Positions 27,124 to 38,844 of a stretch of DNA of 64,000 bases are shown here, piece by piece. Source of the stretch: Luteibacter mycovicinus (GTDB lineage Bacteria > Pseudomonadota > Gammaproteobacteria > Xanthomonadales > Rhodanobacteraceae); the NCBI RefSeq assembly GCF_000745235.1, contig NZ_JQNL01000001.1, positions 62,001 through 126,000 on the forward strand, written 5' to 3'. The translations under genes were made by a program, and so were the position numbers. Every line of letters starts with the position of its first letter. Positions within the stretch are counted from its first letter, which is position 1. Below the pieces are notes generated by a model. It searched no databases, was not told the DNA's origin, and saw nothing but the letters and a program-made list of their open reading frames with translations.

Positions 27124-27207
27124 TGTTTTGATATCAACAAGATGCATTGTCTCGACAAGGGTCCGGTGTCACCGTGTCGACCATCCGAATCTCCCTGATG
27201 GCCCGCC

Positions 27208-28431
27208 ATGCACCCGCGCACCGAACCGCAATCGTCCTCCACCCCGTCACGCCGTCGCGTCGGCCTTTGGGTATCCGTCGTCGCGGTCGTACTCCTGATC
27301 GCCGCGTTCATCGCGTGGCGGGTGGTGTCGGGTACGGGCGGTAGCGGCCATCAGGGAGGTCCGGGTGCACAGCAGACGGCGACCTCGGTCGGCGTGGCGA
27401 CGGCCACCAGGGCCGACGTCCCGGTCACGCTGGAATCGATCGCCACGGTCACATCGCTGGCTACCGCCACCGTGAAGGCGCAGATCAGCGGCTACCTCAC
27501 CTCCATCGCCTTTCGCGAAGGCCAGACGGTGAAGGCGGGCGACGTACTCGCGCAGGTGGACCCGCGTCCTTACCAGATCGCCCTGGCGCAGTATCAGGGC
27601 CAGCTGCAGAAGGATCAGGCCACGCTGGAAAACGCGCGCCTCGATCTGCGGCGCTACCAGCAGCTGATGAAACAGGACTCGACATCGAAGCAGACGGTGG
27701 ACACGGCCATCGCTTCGGTGCACGAGTACGAAGGCACGGTGCGGACGGATCAGGCCCAGGTCGACACGCAGAAGCTCAACCTGACCTATGCGCGCATCAC
27801 CTCGCCGATCGACGGCAGGACCGGCTTTCGCCAGGTGGACGTCGGCAACTACGTGACCTCGTCGGACACCGATGGCGTCGTGGTGGTGACCCAGATGGAT
27901 CCGATCTCGGTCGTGTTCACGCTGCCGGAAGATTCGCTGGCCGCGGTGCTGAAGCCGGCGGCCGACGGTAAGCCGCGGCCGGTATCGGTCTGGGACCGTA
28001 CGTTCAGCACGAAGCTGGCCGATGGCACCCTGGATACGATCGACAACGCGGTCGATACGAGCACCGGCACGGTCAAGCTGCGCGCCTTGTTCGCCAATCC
28101 CGACGGGCGTCTGTTCCCCAACGAATTCGTCAACGCGTCGCTGCTGGTCGACACTCTGCGCGATGCCGTGACGGTGCCGACGACGGCCGTGCAGACCGGT
28201 ACACCGGGCACCTATGTCTACGTGCTCAAGAGCGACCGCACGGTATCGCTGCGCAAGATCACGACCGGTCCTTCCGCCGACGGCAACGTCGCCGTGACCT
28301 CCGGACTGAACGTGGGCGACGTCGTGGTCGTGGACGGTGCGGATCACCTCAGTGACGGTGCTAGGGTCGTCGTGCCGGACGAGAAGAAGGCGTCGGTCTC
28401 CGGTAAGGCAGCCGCCACGGCCGCCCCATGA
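27208..28431 (+). CDS. mdtA: RND efflux periplasmic adaptor (MdtA-like)
   Basis: 407 aa membrane-fusion protein. An N-terminal membrane anchor (about 18-38), lipoyl half-motifs around [24 protein letters not shown] and [20 protein letters not shown], an alpha-hairpin between them, and beta-barrel C-terminal domains. It links the inner-membrane pumps to the outer-membrane channel. First gene of a four-gene operon with ATGA/GTGA overlaps throughout. Confidence 0.93.
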   Translation: MHPRTEPQSSSTPSRRRVGLWVSVVAVVLLIAAFIAWRVVSGTGGSGHQGGPGAQQTATSVGVATATRADVPVTLESIATVTSLATATVKAQISGYLTSIAFREGQTVKAGDVLAQVDPRPYQIALAQYQGQLQKDQATLENARLDLRRYQQLMKQDSTSKQTVDTAIASVHEYEGTVRTDQAQVDTQKLNLTYARITSPIDGRTGFRQVDVGNYVTSSDTDGVVVVTQMDPISVVFTLPEDSLAAVLKPAADGKPRPVSVWDRTFSTKLADGTLDTIDNAVDTSTGTVKLRALFANPDGRLFPNEFVNASLLVDTLRDAVTVPTTAVQTGTPGTYVYVLKSDRTVSLRKITTGPSADGNVAVTSGLNVGDVVVVDGADHLSDGARVVVPDEKKASVSGKAAATAAP

Positions 28432-31400
28432 ATCCGTCGCGCATCTTCATCCTGCGGCCGGTGGCGACCACGCTGCTGATGGCCGCCCTGCTCATCGTCG
28501 GCCTCGTCGCATGGCGCTCGTTGCCGCTCTCGGCCCTGCCGGCCGTCGAATACGCGACGATCCAGGTACAGACGTTCTATCCCGGTGCCAGTCCAGACGT
28601 CATGACCTCGGCGGTCACCGCGCCGCTCGAGCAGCAACTGGGCACGATGTCGGGCCTGAAGCAGATGTCGTCGCGCTCGTCGGCGGGTGCGTCGGTGATC
28701 ACGCTGCAGTTCGACATGGCCGTGACCCTGGACGTCGCCGAGCAGGAAGTGCAGGCGTCGATCAACGCGGCCAACAGTCTGCTGCCCAGCGACCTGCCCG
28801 CACCGCCGGTGTATGCGAAGGTGAATCCCGCCGACGCGCCGATCATGACGCTGGCGATCACCTCACCCACCCTGCCCCTGACCCAGGTGCAGACGCTGGC
28901 GGATACGCGTATCGCCCAGAAAATCTCCCAGCTTCCCGGCGTGGGCCTGGTAACGCTGAGTGGCGGCAACAAGCCGGCGATCCGCGTGCAGGCGAACATC
29001 CGCGCCATGTCCGCTTACGGTCTCAATATCGACGATCTGCGCACCACGCTGGACAACATCAATGTCAACACGCCCAAAGGCAGCATCGACGGCCCCAGAC
29101 GCGCGTACACGATCGATGCCAACGACCAGATCCAGGATCCGGCTGACTACCTCGAGACGATCATCGCGTACAAGAACGGCCGCCCGGTCAAGCTGAAGGA
29201 CGTCGCCACGGTCGTGGCCGGCTCGGAAAATGCGGAACTCGGGGCGTGGATGAATACGACGCCCGCCATCATCCTCAACGTGCAGCGTCAGTCCGGCGCG
29301 AACGTGATCCAGGTGGTCGACAACATCAAGTCGTCGCTGACCCGGTGGACCGCCGGACTGCCCTCGTCCGTCCATGTGGCCGTCCTGACGGACCGCACGA
29401 CCACCATTCGCGCGTCGGTCCAGGACGTGGAGTTCGAGCTGGTGCTGGCGGTGGCGCTCGTCGTCATGGTCATCTTCCTGTTCCTGCGCAATGTCCGCGC
29501 CACCATCATCCCGAGCCTGTCCGTGCCGCTGTCGCTGGTCGGCACGTTCGGTGCCATGTACCTGTGGGGCTTCAGCCTCGATAACCTTTCGCTGATGGCG
29601 CTGACCATCGCCACCGGATTCGTCGTGGATGACGCGATCGTGGTGATCGAGAACATCAGCCGCTATATCGAACAAGGCATGCGTCCGCTGGATGCCGCGC
29701 TGAAGGGTTCGGAAGAGATCGGCTTCACGATCATCTCGCTGACCGTGTCGCTGCTGGCGGTGCTGATTCCGCTGTTCTTCATGAGCGATGTCATCGGCCG
29801 ACTGTTCTATGAGTTCGCCGTGACCCTGGCGGTGACGATCGTCCTGTCCGCCGTGGTGTCGCTGACGCTCGTGCCCATGATGTGCGCACGACTGCTTCGT
29901 CAGCATCCGGCGGAGCCGAAACAGCCCGACGCCGGAAAGCGGCCGGGATGGTTCGATCGCGTGATCGGCGGCTACGACCGCATTCTCACCGTGGCGCTCG
30001 ACCACAAGTGGATCACGCTCGGCGTCGCCGCAGGCTCGATCGTGCTGACGGTCCTGCTCTACATCGTGGTCCCCAAGGGCTTCTTCCCGAGCCAGGACAC
30101 CTCGGTGATCCAGGGCATTACGCAGGCATCCCAGTCGATCTCCTATGACGACATGCGCAAGCGTCAGCTGGCGCTGGCCGAGGTGCTGCTGAAGGATCGC
30201 GACGTCGTCAGCCTGTCCTCGTTCATCGGCGTGGACGGTACCAACACGACACTGAGTTCGGGCCGTTTCCAGATCAACGTCCTGCCCAAGGATCAGCGCG
30301 ACGATTCCATCGACGAAATCATCCGCCGCATCCAGAAGGACGCCGCAAAAATCGCCGGCATCACGCTCTACATGCAGCCGGTACAGGATCTGACCGTCGA
30401 TACCGAGGTCAGCGCCACCCAGTACCAGTTCATCCTGGACAACCCGTCGCTGGATGAACTGTCCACCTGGACGCCGAAGCTGCTCGCCGAGCTGCGCAAG
30501 TCCTCCGAACTGGCGGACGTGACGAGCGACTTGCAGGACAACGCCCTCGCGGCCACGGTCGTGGTCGACCGCGCCACCGCCGCGCGTTTCGGCATCACGC
30601 TGGCGACCATCGACAACGCCCTCTACGACAACTTCGGCCAGCGCATCGTCAGCACCGTGTTCACCCAGTCGAGTCAGATGCGGGTGATCCTCGAAATGGA
30701 TCCGACGCTCGGGCGCGGCCTGAAGACGCTCGATTCCATCTATCTGCCTTCGGCCACCGCCACGACGGGCCAGGTCCCGCTGAGCTCGATCGCAAAAGTC
30801 GTGGTGACACATAAGCCGAACCAGATCGGCCACCTCGCACAGTTCCCTGCCACCACCGTATCGTTCAACCTGGCGCCCGGCGCGTCGCTGGGCGCGGCGG
30901 TCGACGCCGTGAATCAGGCGCGTAAGACCGTCGGCCTGCCCGAAAGCTTCGGTGTGAACTTCCAGGGCGCGACCGATGCGTTTCAGTCGTCGCTGTCCAA
31001 CGAACTGTATCTGGTGCTGGCCGCGGTCCTGGTCATGTACGTGGTGCTGGGCGTGTTGTACGAGAGCTTCATCCATCCGCTCACCATTCTGTCGACGCTG
31101 CCGTCGGCGGGTATCGGAGCGCTGCTAGCCATGGAGATCAGTGGGTCCGGGCTCGATATCATCGGCATCATCGGTATCGTCCTGCTGATCGGTATCGTGA
31201 AGAAGAACGCGATCATGATGATCGACTTCGCGCTGGCCGCCGAACGCGAGGAAGGCCTCAGCCCTCGCGAGGCCATCCACAAAGCCTGCCTGCTGCGCCT
31301 GCGCCCGATCCTGATGACGACGATGGCCGCGCTCATCTCGGCCGTGCCGCTCGCTCTGGGCCATGGCAGCGGTTCCGAGCTGCGCCATCCGCTCGGCGTG

Positions 31401-31541
31401 GCGATGATCGGGGGCCTGCTGGTCAGCCAGCTGCTGACGCTGTTCACCACACCGGCGGTGTATCTGGTGCTGGACCTTGCCGCGCAGCGGTTCCGTCACC
31501 ATCGCGCCGGCCTGCCCGGTCACGAGGCAAGCCAATCGTGA
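28428..31541 (+). CDS. mdtB: RND multidrug pump subunit (MdtB-like)
   Basis: 1037 aa resistance-nodulation-division transporter with 12 helices and two large periplasmic loops. Conserved motifs: [17 protein letters not shown] start, [20 protein letters not shown] with the paired Asp in helix 4, and [18 protein letters not shown] in helix 10. The following gene encodes a second, similar pump, as in MdtBC heterotrimers. Confidence 0.95.
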   Translation: MNPSRIFILRPVATTLLMAALLIVGLVAWRSLPLSALPAVEYATIQVQTFYPGASPDVMTSAVTAPLEQQLGTMSGLKQMSSRSSAGASVITLQFDMAVTLDVAEQEVQASINAANSLLPSDLPAPPVYAKVNPADAPIMTLAITSPTLPLTQVQTLADTRIAQKISQLPGVGLVTLSGGNKPAIRVQANIRAMSAYGLNIDDLRTTLDNINVNTPKGSIDGPRRAYTIDANDQIQDPADYLETIIAYKNGRPVKLKDVATVVAGSENAELGAWMNTTPAIILNVQRQSGANVIQVVDNIKSSLTRWTAGLPSSVHVAVLTDRTTTIRASVQDVEFELVLAVALVVMVIFLFLRNVRATIIPSLSVPLSLVGTFGAMYLWGFSLDNLSLMALTIATGFVVDDAIVVIENISRYIEQGMRPLDAALKGSEEIGFTIISLTVSLLAVLIPLFFMSDVIGRLFYEFAVTLAVTIVLSAVVSLTLVPMMCARLLRQHPAEPKQPDAGKRPGWFDRVIGGYDRILTVALDHKWITLGVAAGSIVLTVLLYIVVPKGFFPSQDTSVIQGITQASQSISYDDMRKRQLALAEVLLKDRDVVSLSSFIGVDGTNTTLSSGRFQINVLPKDQRDDSIDEIIRRIQKDAAKIAGITLYMQPVQDLTVDTEVSATQYQFILDNPSLDELSTWTPKLLAELRKSSELADVTSDLQDNALAATVVVDRATAARFGITLATIDNALYDNFGQRIVSTVFTQSSQMRVILEMDPTLGRGLKTLDSIYLPSATATTGQVPLSSIAKVVVTHKPNQIGHLAQFPATTVSFNLAPGASLGAAVDAVNQARKTVGLPESFGVNFQGATDAFQSSLSNELYLVLAAVLVMYVVLGVLYESFIHPLTILSTLPSAGIGALLAMEISGSGLDIIGIIGIVLLIGIVKKNAIMMIDFALAAEREEGLSPREAIHKACLLRLRPILMTTMAALISAVPLALGHGSGSELRHPLGVAMIGGLLVSQLLTLFTTPAVYLVLDLAAQRFRHHRAGLPGHEASQS

Positions 31542-34500
31542 ACCTCAGCGCGATCTTCATCCGGCGCCCGGTCGCGACCATCCTGCTGACCGCGGCCATC
31601 GCCGTGGCCGGTGTCCTGGCTTTCCGTCTGCTGCCGGTGGCACCGCTGCCCAACGTCGACTTCCCGACCATCCGCGTGCAGGCGCAGATGGCCGGAGCCA
31701 GTTCGGACACCATGGCGTCGACGGTGGCGGCACCGTTGGAGCGCCGGCTGGGCCAGATCGCGGACGTGACGGAGATGACGTCGCAGAGCAGCCTGGGCTC
31801 GTCGAACATCACGCTGCAGTTCGGTCTGGACCGCGATATCGAAGGCGCGGCACGCGACGTGGAGGCGGCGATCAACGGGGCCCGCGCGGATCTGCCCGCC
31901 AGTCTCAAGGCCAACCCGACCTACCGGAAGTTCAATCCGGCGGATGCGCCGATCATGATTCTGTCGATGACCTCGGACAAGCTGACCACCGGCCAGCTCT
32001 ACGATCAGGCGTCGAACATTCTCGAGCAGCGTCTGCTTCAGGTGCAGGGCGTCGGCAATGTCGACCTCAACGGCGGTTCGTTGCCCGCCGTACGCGTCGA
32101 GATCAATCCCGGCAAGGTGTTCAAGTACGGCATCGGTCTGGAAGACGTGCGTGCCGCGTTGTCCGCCGCCAATGCCGACAGCGCCAAGGGCGTGGTCAAC
32201 GAGGGCAACCTTCGTTACCAGCTCTACGCCAACGACCAGGTCTCCGAGGCCAGCGACTATCGCGATCTGATCGTCGCCTGGCGCAACCAGCGACCTGTCT
32301 ACCTCAAGGACATCGCCGAGATCGACGATTCGGTGGAAAGCCTGCGCAACGTCGGCATGGTCAATGGCAAGCAGGGCATCATGCTGTTTATCTTCAAGCA
32401 GCCCGGCGGCAATATCGTCAACACGGTGGACGGCATCCGCAAGGTGCTGCCGCAGCTGGAGGCCGCCCTCCCCGCCGGCACGCATATGACGATCGCCGCG
32501 GATCGCAGCAGCACCATCCGCGCCTCGCTGTCGCATACCGAAGAAACGCTTATCGTCGCCGTGGTCCTGGTGGTCCTGGTCGTGCTGGTCTTCCTGCGCG
32601 AGTGGCGAGCCACGTTGATTCCCGCCGTGGCCGTGCCCGTGTCGATCCTCGGTACGTTCGCGATCATGCGTCTCTGCGGATTCACGCTGGACAATCTGTC
32701 GCTGATGGCCCTGACGATCGCCACGGGTTTCGTGGTCGACGATGCCATCGTCGTCCTGGAAAACATCACGCGTCACCGCGAGGCGGGTATGCCTCGCGTC
32801 GAGGCGGCCCTGACCGGTGCCAGAGAGGTCGGCTTTACCGTGCTGTCGATGAGCGTATCGCTGATCGCGGTATTCCTGCCTATCGTGCTGCTGGGCGATA
32901 TCGTGGGACGTCTGTTCCGTGAGTTCGCGCTGGTGCTGTCCGTCGCCATCGGTATATCGCTCGTGCTGGCCTTGTCGACCACTCCCATGATGTGCGCGCT
33001 GTTGCTGAAGGACGAAGCAAAGCCGAAGCGGCCAGGCCGCGTCAGTCGCTTCATCGAACGACGCATTCAGGCGGTTCACGACCTGTATGCGCGAACGCTC
33101 GGCATTGCGCTGAGGCACCCGCTGGCGGTGATACTTACCTTCTTTCTGACCATCGGCGTCACCGTCGTGCTTTTCACGATCATTCCGAAAACCCTGTTCC
33201 CTCAGCAGGACACCGGACTGATGATGGGCGGCATCAACGCCGACGAAAGTACGTCGTTCCAGTCGATGCGCACCAAGCTCACCGAAGCGCAGGCCATCGT
33301 GCAGGCGGATCCGGCCGTGCAGACGGTGGTCGGGTTCACCGGCGGCCGCGGTACCAGCACGGCCAACGTCATTGTCGCGCTGAAGCCGCTCGAGGAGCGG
33401 ACGGCATCGGCGGCACAGGTCATCGCCCGGCTGCGCCCGAAGCTGGCGAACATTCCCGGTGCCCGGCTGATGATGTTCCCGATGCAGGACCTGTCCGCCG
33501 GTGGCCGACAGAGCTTCGCGCAGTTCCAGTACACGCTGCAGTCCGATGACAGTGCGCTGCTGAGTGTCTGGTCGAACAAGCTGCTCGACGCACTGAAGTC
33601 CAACAAGATGCTCGCCGATGTGAACTCCGACCAGCAGACCGGCGGCCTCGAGACCCGGGTCGTGCTGGACCGCCCGACCATCGCGCGGCTCGGCCTGACA
33701 CCCGACATCATCGACGCGACGCTTTACGACGCTTACGGCGAGCGTACGGTGTCGACGATCTACAAGGCTCAGAACCAGTACCACGTCGTCATGGAACTCG
33801 CGCCGCGGTACCTGCAGGATCCCGAGACGATCAAGGGCATCTACGTCGGCACGTCGGGCGAAGCCGCCACCGGCACGTCGTCGACCAATGCCACGTCGAA
33901 CACCACCAGTGCGGCGAGTACATCCGCAACGTCCACGTCCTCCGCAGCGACGAACGCCGCGACCAACTCGATCGCGACCAGCGGCGGACGCGCCTCCAGC
34001 GGCTCCGCGGTCAGCACGACGGCCGGCACCATGATTCCGCTCTCCTCGTTCGCCACGCTGGCCACCGGCAATACGCCCGTGCAGGTGAGCCACCAGGGCC
34101 AGGCCGTCGCGACCACGCTGTCGTTCAACCTGGCGCCGGGTTATGGACTGGCGGATGCGACCAGGGCCATCGAGCAAGCCACGCAGGCCATTCGCATGCC
34201 GGTGTCCGTGCGTGGGTCGTTCGGCGGCACGGCAGGCAAGTCGCAGTCGATCATCGCCACGATGCCGCTGCTGATCGGTGCCGCGCTGCTTGCCGTCTAT
34301 GCGGTTCTGGGCATCCTCTACGAGAGCTACGTCCATCCGCTGACGATCCTGTCGACGTTGCCGTCCGCCGGTGCCGGTGCCGTACTGGCCCTCTTGCTGA
34401 CCGGTACCGAATTCAGTGTCATCGCGCTGATCGGTGTGTTCCTGCTCATCGGCATCGTCAAGAAGAACGCGATCATGATGGTCGACTTCGCGCTTGAAGC

Positions 34501-34810
34501 CGAACGCAACGAAGGGCTCGAACCGCTCCAGGCGATCGAGCGTGCCTGTCTGCTGCGCTTCCGCCCCATCCTGATGACGACCTGCGCCGCCCTGCTCGGT
34601 GCCTTACCTCTGGTGCTCGATCACGGTATGGGCGCGGAGCTGCGCCGTCCGCTCGGCATCTCCATCATCGGCGGTCTCGTCGTCAGCCAGCTGCTCACGC
34701 TGTATACGACGCCCGTCGTCTACCTCTACCTCGACCGCTTCCGCCATCGCTCGCTGGGCTTCTGGCACCGGGCGTTCCCCGGCGCGGCCCTGCCGGATAC
34801 CCGTCCATGA
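31538..34810 (+). CDS. mdtC: RND multidrug pump subunit (MdtC-like) with a low-complexity insertion
   Basis: 1090 aa, paralogue of the previous gene and its probable heterotrimer partner. It starts at GTG 31538 ([15 protein letters not shown]). Helix 4 [20 protein letters not shown] and helix 10 [15 protein letters not shown] are intact. Around residues 770-830 (DNA about 33850-34030) there is an Ala/Ser/Thr-only insertion inside the second periplasmic docking region, between [17 protein letters not shown] sequence and MIPLSSFA; this accounts for the extra 50-60 aa compared with MdtB. Confidence 0.94.
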   Translation: MNLSAIFIRRPVATILLTAAIAVAGVLAFRLLPVAPLPNVDFPTIRVQAQMAGASSDTMASTVAAPLERRLGQIADVTEMTSQSSLGSSNITLQFGLDRDIEGAARDVEAAINGARADLPASLKANPTYRKFNPADAPIMILSMTSDKLTTGQLYDQASNILEQRLLQVQGVGNVDLNGGSLPAVRVEINPGKVFKYGIGLEDVRAALSAANADSAKGVVNEGNLRYQLYANDQVSEASDYRDLIVAWRNQRPVYLKDIAEIDDSVESLRNVGMVNGKQGIMLFIFKQPGGNIVNTVDGIRKVLPQLEAALPAGTHMTIAADRSSTIRASLSHTEETLIVAVVLVVLVVLVFLREWRATLIPAVAVPVSILGTFAIMRLCGFTLDNLSLMALTIATGFVVDDAIVVLENITRHREAGMPRVEAALTGAREVGFTVLSMSVSLIAVFLPIVLLGDIVGRLFREFALVLSVAIGISLVLALSTTPMMCALLLKDEAKPKRPGRVSRFIERRIQAVHDLYARTLGIALRHPLAVILTFFLTIGVTVVLFTIIPKTLFPQQDTGLMMGGINADESTSFQSMRTKLTEAQAIVQADPAVQTVVGFTGGRGTSTANVIVALKPLEERTASAAQVIARLRPKLANIPGARLMMFPMQDLSAGGRQSFAQFQYTLQSDDSALLSVWSNKLLDALKSNKMLADVNSDQQTGGLETRVVLDRPTIARLGLTPDIIDATLYDAYGERTVSTIYKAQNQYHVVMELAPRYLQDPETIKGIYVGTSGEAATGTSSTNATSNTTSAASTSATSTSSAATNAATNSIATSGGRASSGSAVSTTAGTMIPLSSFATLATGNTPVQVSHQGQAVATTLSFNLAPGYGLADATRAIEQATQAIRMPVSVRGSFGGTAGKSQSIIATMPLLIGAALLAVYAVLGILYESYVHPLTILSTLPSAGAGAVLALLLTGTEFSVIALIGVFLLIGIVKKNAIMMVDFALEAERNEGLEPLQAIERACLLRFRPILMTTCAALLGALPLVLDHGMGAELRRPLGISIIGGLVVSQLLTLYTTPVVYLYLDRFRHRSLGFWHRAFPGAALPDTRP

Positions 34811-36204
34811 ACCGACTGACCCCCATCTTCCTCGTTGCAGCGATCAGCACCGCCCTCGGTGCCTGCGCCGTCGGGCCGAATTACGAACGCCCGTCGGCAC
34901 CGGCCCCGGCCGCGTTCAGGGAGGCGCCGGCCGGATGGCAGGCGGCGCAACCGAAGGACGCGGCGCAGCGCGGTCCCTGGTGGAGCGTCTATGGCGATCC
35001 CTTGCTCGATCGGCTCGTGTCCCGTGTCGCCATCGACAATCAGAACCTGAAAGCCTACGAAGCCGCGTATCGCGAGGCCGTAGCCGTCGTGGGCGAAGCG
35101 CGCGCCGGACTGTCGCCCACGGTGGACCTAGCGCCGACCGCCAGCCGCCAGCACAGTGCGCGCAGCAACAGCACCAGCCGCGCGGCGACCGCGTCGGGCA
35201 CGTGGGAGCCCGATCTGTGGGGCAAGGCCCGTCGGCAGATCGAGAGCGACACGGCCTCCGCGCAGGCAAGCGCGGCTGAACTGGCCGACCTCACCCTCTC
35301 CGCGCAGGCGGAGCTGGTCACCGATTATTTCGAACTGCGCTATCAGGACTCGCTCATCGTGCTCTACCAGCGCACGGTGAATGCCTATGAGCGCAGCCAG
35401 CGCATCGCGCGGAACCAGTACGACGCGGGCACCGTGGCACGTTCGGATGTGATCACCGCACAGACCACTCTCGCCACGGCCCGCGCGTCCCTCGTCGGCG
35501 CGGAGCGCCTGCGTGACCAGTACGAACATGCGATCGCGCTGCTGGTCAGCAAAGCGCCGGCCGAGCTGACCATTCCGGCGGCCGCGCTGGACACGCCGTT
35601 GCCGGAGGTGGCCGGTGTGCTGCCTTCCGCACTGCTCGAGCGCCGGCCGGATATCGCGGAAGCGGAGCGCAGGATGCAGCAGCAGAGCGCCCAGATCGGT
35701 GTGGCGCAGGCGGCGTATTACCCGACCATCGACCTGTCGGCGGAAGCCGGATACTCGGGTCTGGGCAAGCTCCTGTCCGCCCCGAATGAGCTCTGGTCGC
35801 TGGCGGGAACGGCGACGGAGACCCTCTTCGACGGTGGCCAGCGCAGATCCACGGTCGAAGCCGCGCGCGCGGCCTACGACCAGAGTGTCGCCAGTTACCG
35901 GCAGACCGTGCTCGCCGCCTTTCAGGACGTCGAGGACGAGTTGTCCAACCTGCGCGTGCTCGCGCAGCAGTCGGTCGCGCAGGATGAGGCACTGCGCCTC
36001 GCACGGCAGGCCGAAACGATCGCGACAAACGAATACCAGGCGGGCACCGTCGACTACACCACGGTCGTGACGGCCCAGGCCACCGCGCTCTCAGCCGAAC
36101 AGAGCAGCCTTCAGATCACCGAGCAGCGCCTTGTGGCGACGGCGAGCCTGATCCGCGCCCTCGGTGGTGGCTGGTCGACGGCGGACATGGCCAGGGCGCC
36201 CTGA
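34807..36204 (+). CDS. RND outer-membrane factor lipoprotein (NodT/OprM family)
   Basis: 465 aa outer-membrane channel. Lipobox LGAC (Cys21) in the signal peptide, then CAVGPNYERPSAP and WWSVYGDPLLDRLV, hallmarks of NodT-family factors. Two long repeats contribute the beta-barrel and alpha-barrel. Overlaps mdtC as ATGA, so the whole tripartite pump is encoded in one operon. Confidence 0.93.
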   Translation: MNRLTPIFLVAAISTALGACAVGPNYERPSAPAPAAFREAPAGWQAAQPKDAAQRGPWWSVYGDPLLDRLVSRVAIDNQNLKAYEAAYREAVAVVGEARAGLSPTVDLAPTASRQHSARSNSTSRAATASGTWEPDLWGKARRQIESDTASAQASAAELADLTLSAQAELVTDYFELRYQDSLIVLYQRTVNAYERSQRIARNQYDAGTVARSDVITAQTTLATARASLVGAERLRDQYEHAIALLVSKAPAELTIPAAALDTPLPEVAGVLPSALLERRPDIAEAERRMQQQSAQIGVAQAAYYPTIDLSAEAGYSGLGKLLSAPNELWSLAGTATETLFDGGQRRSTVEAARAAYDQSVASYRQTVLAAFQDVEDELSNLRVLAQQSVAQDEALRLARQAETIATNEYQAGTVDYTTVVTAQATALSAEQSSLQITEQRLVATASLIRALGGGWSTADMARAP

Positions 36205-36225
36205 GGTCGCTGAATGTCCCGCGGG

Positions 36226-36561
36226 TCAGAGCCACACCGATACGTTCGAGGTATTGCCCGCACGAATATCGTATGAGCAGCGGAACGTAAACTTACGCGT
36301 GCCGCCCGATCCGTCGCGAAGATGCCCTCCGCCTGCGATGTCGGTCCTGCTTTCCGTAGCGGGCGATGCGTGCGCCTCGTCGACCTCGACCTGACTGGCC
36401 ATGGCGTTGCGCGACCGCACCTCGCGATTCACGGCATCCCCGCAGGCGCTGATGGCGACATCGTCCGTCGCGCGGTGCTCGCGGGCCTCGGTGAATGACG
36501 ACTGTGCCCAGCCGACGGCTGGCACGGCCGCAGCGATGCCCATCCACAGGAATATACGCAC
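36226..36561 (-). CDS. small secreted protein of unknown function
   Basis: 111 aa with a signal peptide (VRIFLWMGIAAAVPAVGWA). The mature protein is polar with one Cys pair (near 44 and about 96) and ends in FTFRCSYDIRAGNTSNVSVWL, likely a strand-rich domain. GTG 36561 has a perfect AAGGAGG site five bases upstream, which supports it as real despite no recognised family. Convergent with the efflux operon across 21 bases. Confidence 0.7.
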   Translation of the reverse strand: MRIFLWMGIAAAVPAVGWAQSSFTEAREHRATDDVAISACGDAVNREVRSRNAMASQVEVDEAHASPATESRTDIAGGGHLRDGSGGTRKFTFRCSYDIRAGNTSNVSVWL

Positions 36562-37000
36562 GAGCCCCTCCTTCGGCTCCGTGGCCGAGGTGTTGTCCGG
36601 GCTCGATCTTTTGCCCGCACCGGTGCAGCCGCGGTGAAATCCAGGTCGTTGCCGCAGGAAGCCGCCCTTCCGGCAGGAAATCGCAACCTGTCGTGGCATT
36701 TCACGATTCTGATGAGATTTTTCGTGAGAGCGCGACGGATTTCAGACGTGACGACCGAAACCTAGCGAATATCGAATCATCTCGCGGACGAAAAAAAAAA
36801 GCGCTATAGCATTTGCATATTCGCACCGTGTTTTTAGCTGTCTCATGCATGGCCTCATTCACTAGATTGCGCGCATCGCACCATCACGGAATGCGGACTA
36901 CGCATATGTACTGGCGGCAAAAGGTCACACCTCGTTGCCACTCCATCATTGCGAAGCTAGCATTTCCCCGATTTATTTCGATTTAAATGCAAGGGGAAGT
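36562..37000. other. 439-base intergenic region upstream of the first pilin operon
   Basis: No gene found on either strand. Starts with the SD leader of the small secreted gene. The right two thirds is AT-rich (from about 36700) and must hold the pilV promoter. A run of ten As lies at 36791-36800. AAGGGG precedes ATG 37001. I could not place sigma factor boxes with confidence. Confidence 0.6.
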
Positions 37001-37519
37001 ATGGCTTCGCCAGGACATGTCAGGGGCGTGTCTTTGATCGAGGTGCTGATGGCGGTGCTGGTTTTCAGTGTCGGACTCATCGGACTATCGAGCCTTCTGA
37101 TCACATCGTTCCGGTCTAATCAGGTCGGTTACCAGCGCACTCAGGCCGAATTTCTAGCGATGAGCATGGCCGATCGCATGCGTGCGAATCCGCTTGGCGT
37201 CTGGTCCGGCAGCTACAACTCCGCGTCCTATCCCCTCTCGATCACACAGACATGCAATAAGGCCAGCGCATGTCCGCCGGCTAAAATCGCGCTGCGCGAC
37301 CAGTCGATGTGGAGCACGCAGCTCACTACTTTCCTTCCCAACGCCACGGCATCCATCGGGTGTACGAACGGCGCGACGGCGAATGCCACGCAGCTGCTGG
37401 TCCGCCCACCCTATGCGGGCAACTGTGTGATGCGTATCAACTGGACTGAGCGCGCGGCCGGCGACAGCTCCCATCAGGACGCCGGTACACGGACTTACGT
37501 GTGGAATTTTCAGCCATGA
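37001..37519 (+). CDS. pilV: minor type IV pilin PilV, copy 1
   Basis: 172 aa prepilin with the leader/processing site RGVSLIEVLMAV (cleavage after Gly, Glu at +5 of mature protein) and an N-terminal hydrophobic helix; C-terminal pair of Cys. The internal segment RMRANPLGVW is shared with the second copy. Initiates assembly of the pilus with PilW, PilX, PilE and PilY1. Good site before the ATG. First of six genes. Confidence 0.9.
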   Translation: MASPGHVRGVSLIEVLMAVLVFSVGLIGLSSLLITSFRSNQVGYQRTQAEFLAMSMADRMRANPLGVWSGSYNSASYPLSITQTCNKASACPPAKIALRDQSMWSTQLTTFLPNATASIGCTNGATANATQLLVRPPYAGNCVMRINWTERAAGDSSHQDAGTRTYVWNFQP

Positions 37520-38844
37520 CCGGGATCTCGCCCCTGCGCGCACGCACGTCGCGAGGACTCTCCCTTATCGAACTGATGGTCGCGCTCGCGCTCGGGCTGC
37601 TGGTCGCGGTCGGTATCGTCAATGTCTTCCTCGTTACGTCGCAGAGCAGCCTGGTCCAGACCCAGCTCGCGAAACTGCAGGAAGAAGGTCGTTTCGCGAT
37701 GACCGCCCTGACGACGGACCTGCGCATGACCAACGCCCAGTACTGCAACAACATGGGCGGGCAGTCATCCACCCTGTCGAACGGCGTGATGTCCCTCGAC
37801 CGCTACCTCAGGGCACCTCAGGTGCTGGTGTCCGGCGCCACCCTGCAATCCGCGCTGCATGACGACACGACCACCTGGGCGTCGACCAGCGGCAGCAACA
37901 CCTACCCCGCCTCGCCGACCGCCGCCTTCGCGATGCCTCCGTTCCTTTCCCTGCGCGGCTACGACTGCACGGTGAGCACATGTACGCCGGGAGACCCGTC
38001 GACCTCGGGCGACACCTCGCCTCTCCCCGCTCAGGGCACGGAGGTGGGCAAGCGGGTGCTGGGAAGCAGCGTGATTACGCTGCGCTACCTCGATGGCTCA
38101 CGCGGGTGGGCGCTCGACGGCAACCACAGCACGATGAACCTCAGCGGCAGGACCGTCACGAGTTTCACCATCGCGCCGCAGACCGGCGAGCCACCGCTGA
38201 CCGATTACACGGCGGGCGATCTGGCGATGCTGTCCGATTGCAACGCGTCGCAGATCTTCGCGGTAACGTCCTCCGGCGCGACTTTCACACCAGCTGCCAG
38301 TAACTACGCATCCGTGACACAACCCTCGGGCGTGATGCCCAGGCTCTTCGATTTCAACCGTGACTTCGTCACGGTCACCTACTACCTGCAGGTTGTCGAC
38401 GACAACAACGGGCATACGACGGGCGCGCTGATGAAGCGGGTGAACGGTGTCAGCGCAGAGGTCGTGCGGGGCGTCGAACGTCTCGATTTCCTGTATGGCG
38501 TCATGGACGCCTCGGGAAACACCAGCTATCAGACGGCCGCCCAGATCGACAGCGCCACGTCGTGCGCGTCGTCGACGGTCACGGTCACCGGCACGGATCC
38601 CGGCTGCCTGTGGCGTTCCGTCCAGGACATCGAGGTGCACATACTGATGGACGGCCAGGTCGCCCAGTACGGGCTGGCCTCCACCGACCTCCAGTACCAG
38701 TACTACGGCGACAGTGCGGTCACCGGACTCGCGGCGCCGGACAACAGCGCCCGCGCCGTGATGCCCAGCCAGCAGGGTTTCGACAATCACATGCTTCGAC
38801 GCGAGTTCTCGGCGCTCGTCGCGGTCAGGAACTACAACCCATGA
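37516..38844 (+). CDS. pilW: minor type IV pilin PilW, copy 1
   Basis: 442 aa prepilin; processing site SRGLSLIELMVALALGLLV followed by a long globular domain with several Cys. LAKLQEEGRFAMTAL and SLDRYLRAPQ are shared closely with copy 2. Starts ATGA with pilV and ends ATGA with pilX. Confidence 0.9.
   Translation: MTGISPLRARTSRGLSLIELMVALALGLLVAVGIVNVFLVTSQSSLVQTQLAKLQEEGRFAMTALTTDLRMTNAQYCNNMGGQSSTLSNGVMSLDRYLRAPQVLVSGATLQSALHDDTTTWASTSGSNTYPASPTAAFAMPPFLSLRGYDCTVSTCTPGDPSTSGDTSPLPAQGTEVGKRVLGSSVITLRYLDGSRGWALDGNHSTMNLSGRTVTSFTIAPQTGEPPLTDYTAGDLAMLSDCNASQIFAVTSSGATFTPAASNYASVTQPSGVMPRLFDFNRDFVTVTYYLQVVDDNNGHTTGALMKRVNGVSAEVVRGVERLDFLYGVMDASGNTSYQTAAQIDSATSCASSTVTVTGTDPGCLWRSVQDIEVHILMDGQVAQYGLASTDLQYQYYGDSAVTGLAAPDNSARAVMPSQQGFDNHMLRREFSALVAVRNYNP

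Noticed and set aside
27022..27147. Longer response-regulator start at ATG 27147
   Set aside because: The extra 42 residues lie in AT-rich control sequence and precede the conserved receiver start without family match.
28863..31076. 737-codon open frame on the minus strand opposite the MdtB-like gene
   Set aside because: Rich in His/Gln/Asp/Arg without domain motifs; it arises from GC-rich codon bias of the pump gene on the other strand.
31520..34336. 938-codon open frame on the minus strand opposite the MdtC-like gene
   Set aside because: Same compositional signature, no family motifs, overlaps a clear RND pump completely.
36880..36935. Sigma-54 type promoter before pilV copy 1
   Set aside because: A GG and GC pair at -24/-12 spacing could not be found in the TGGCGG stretch, so I did not call it.
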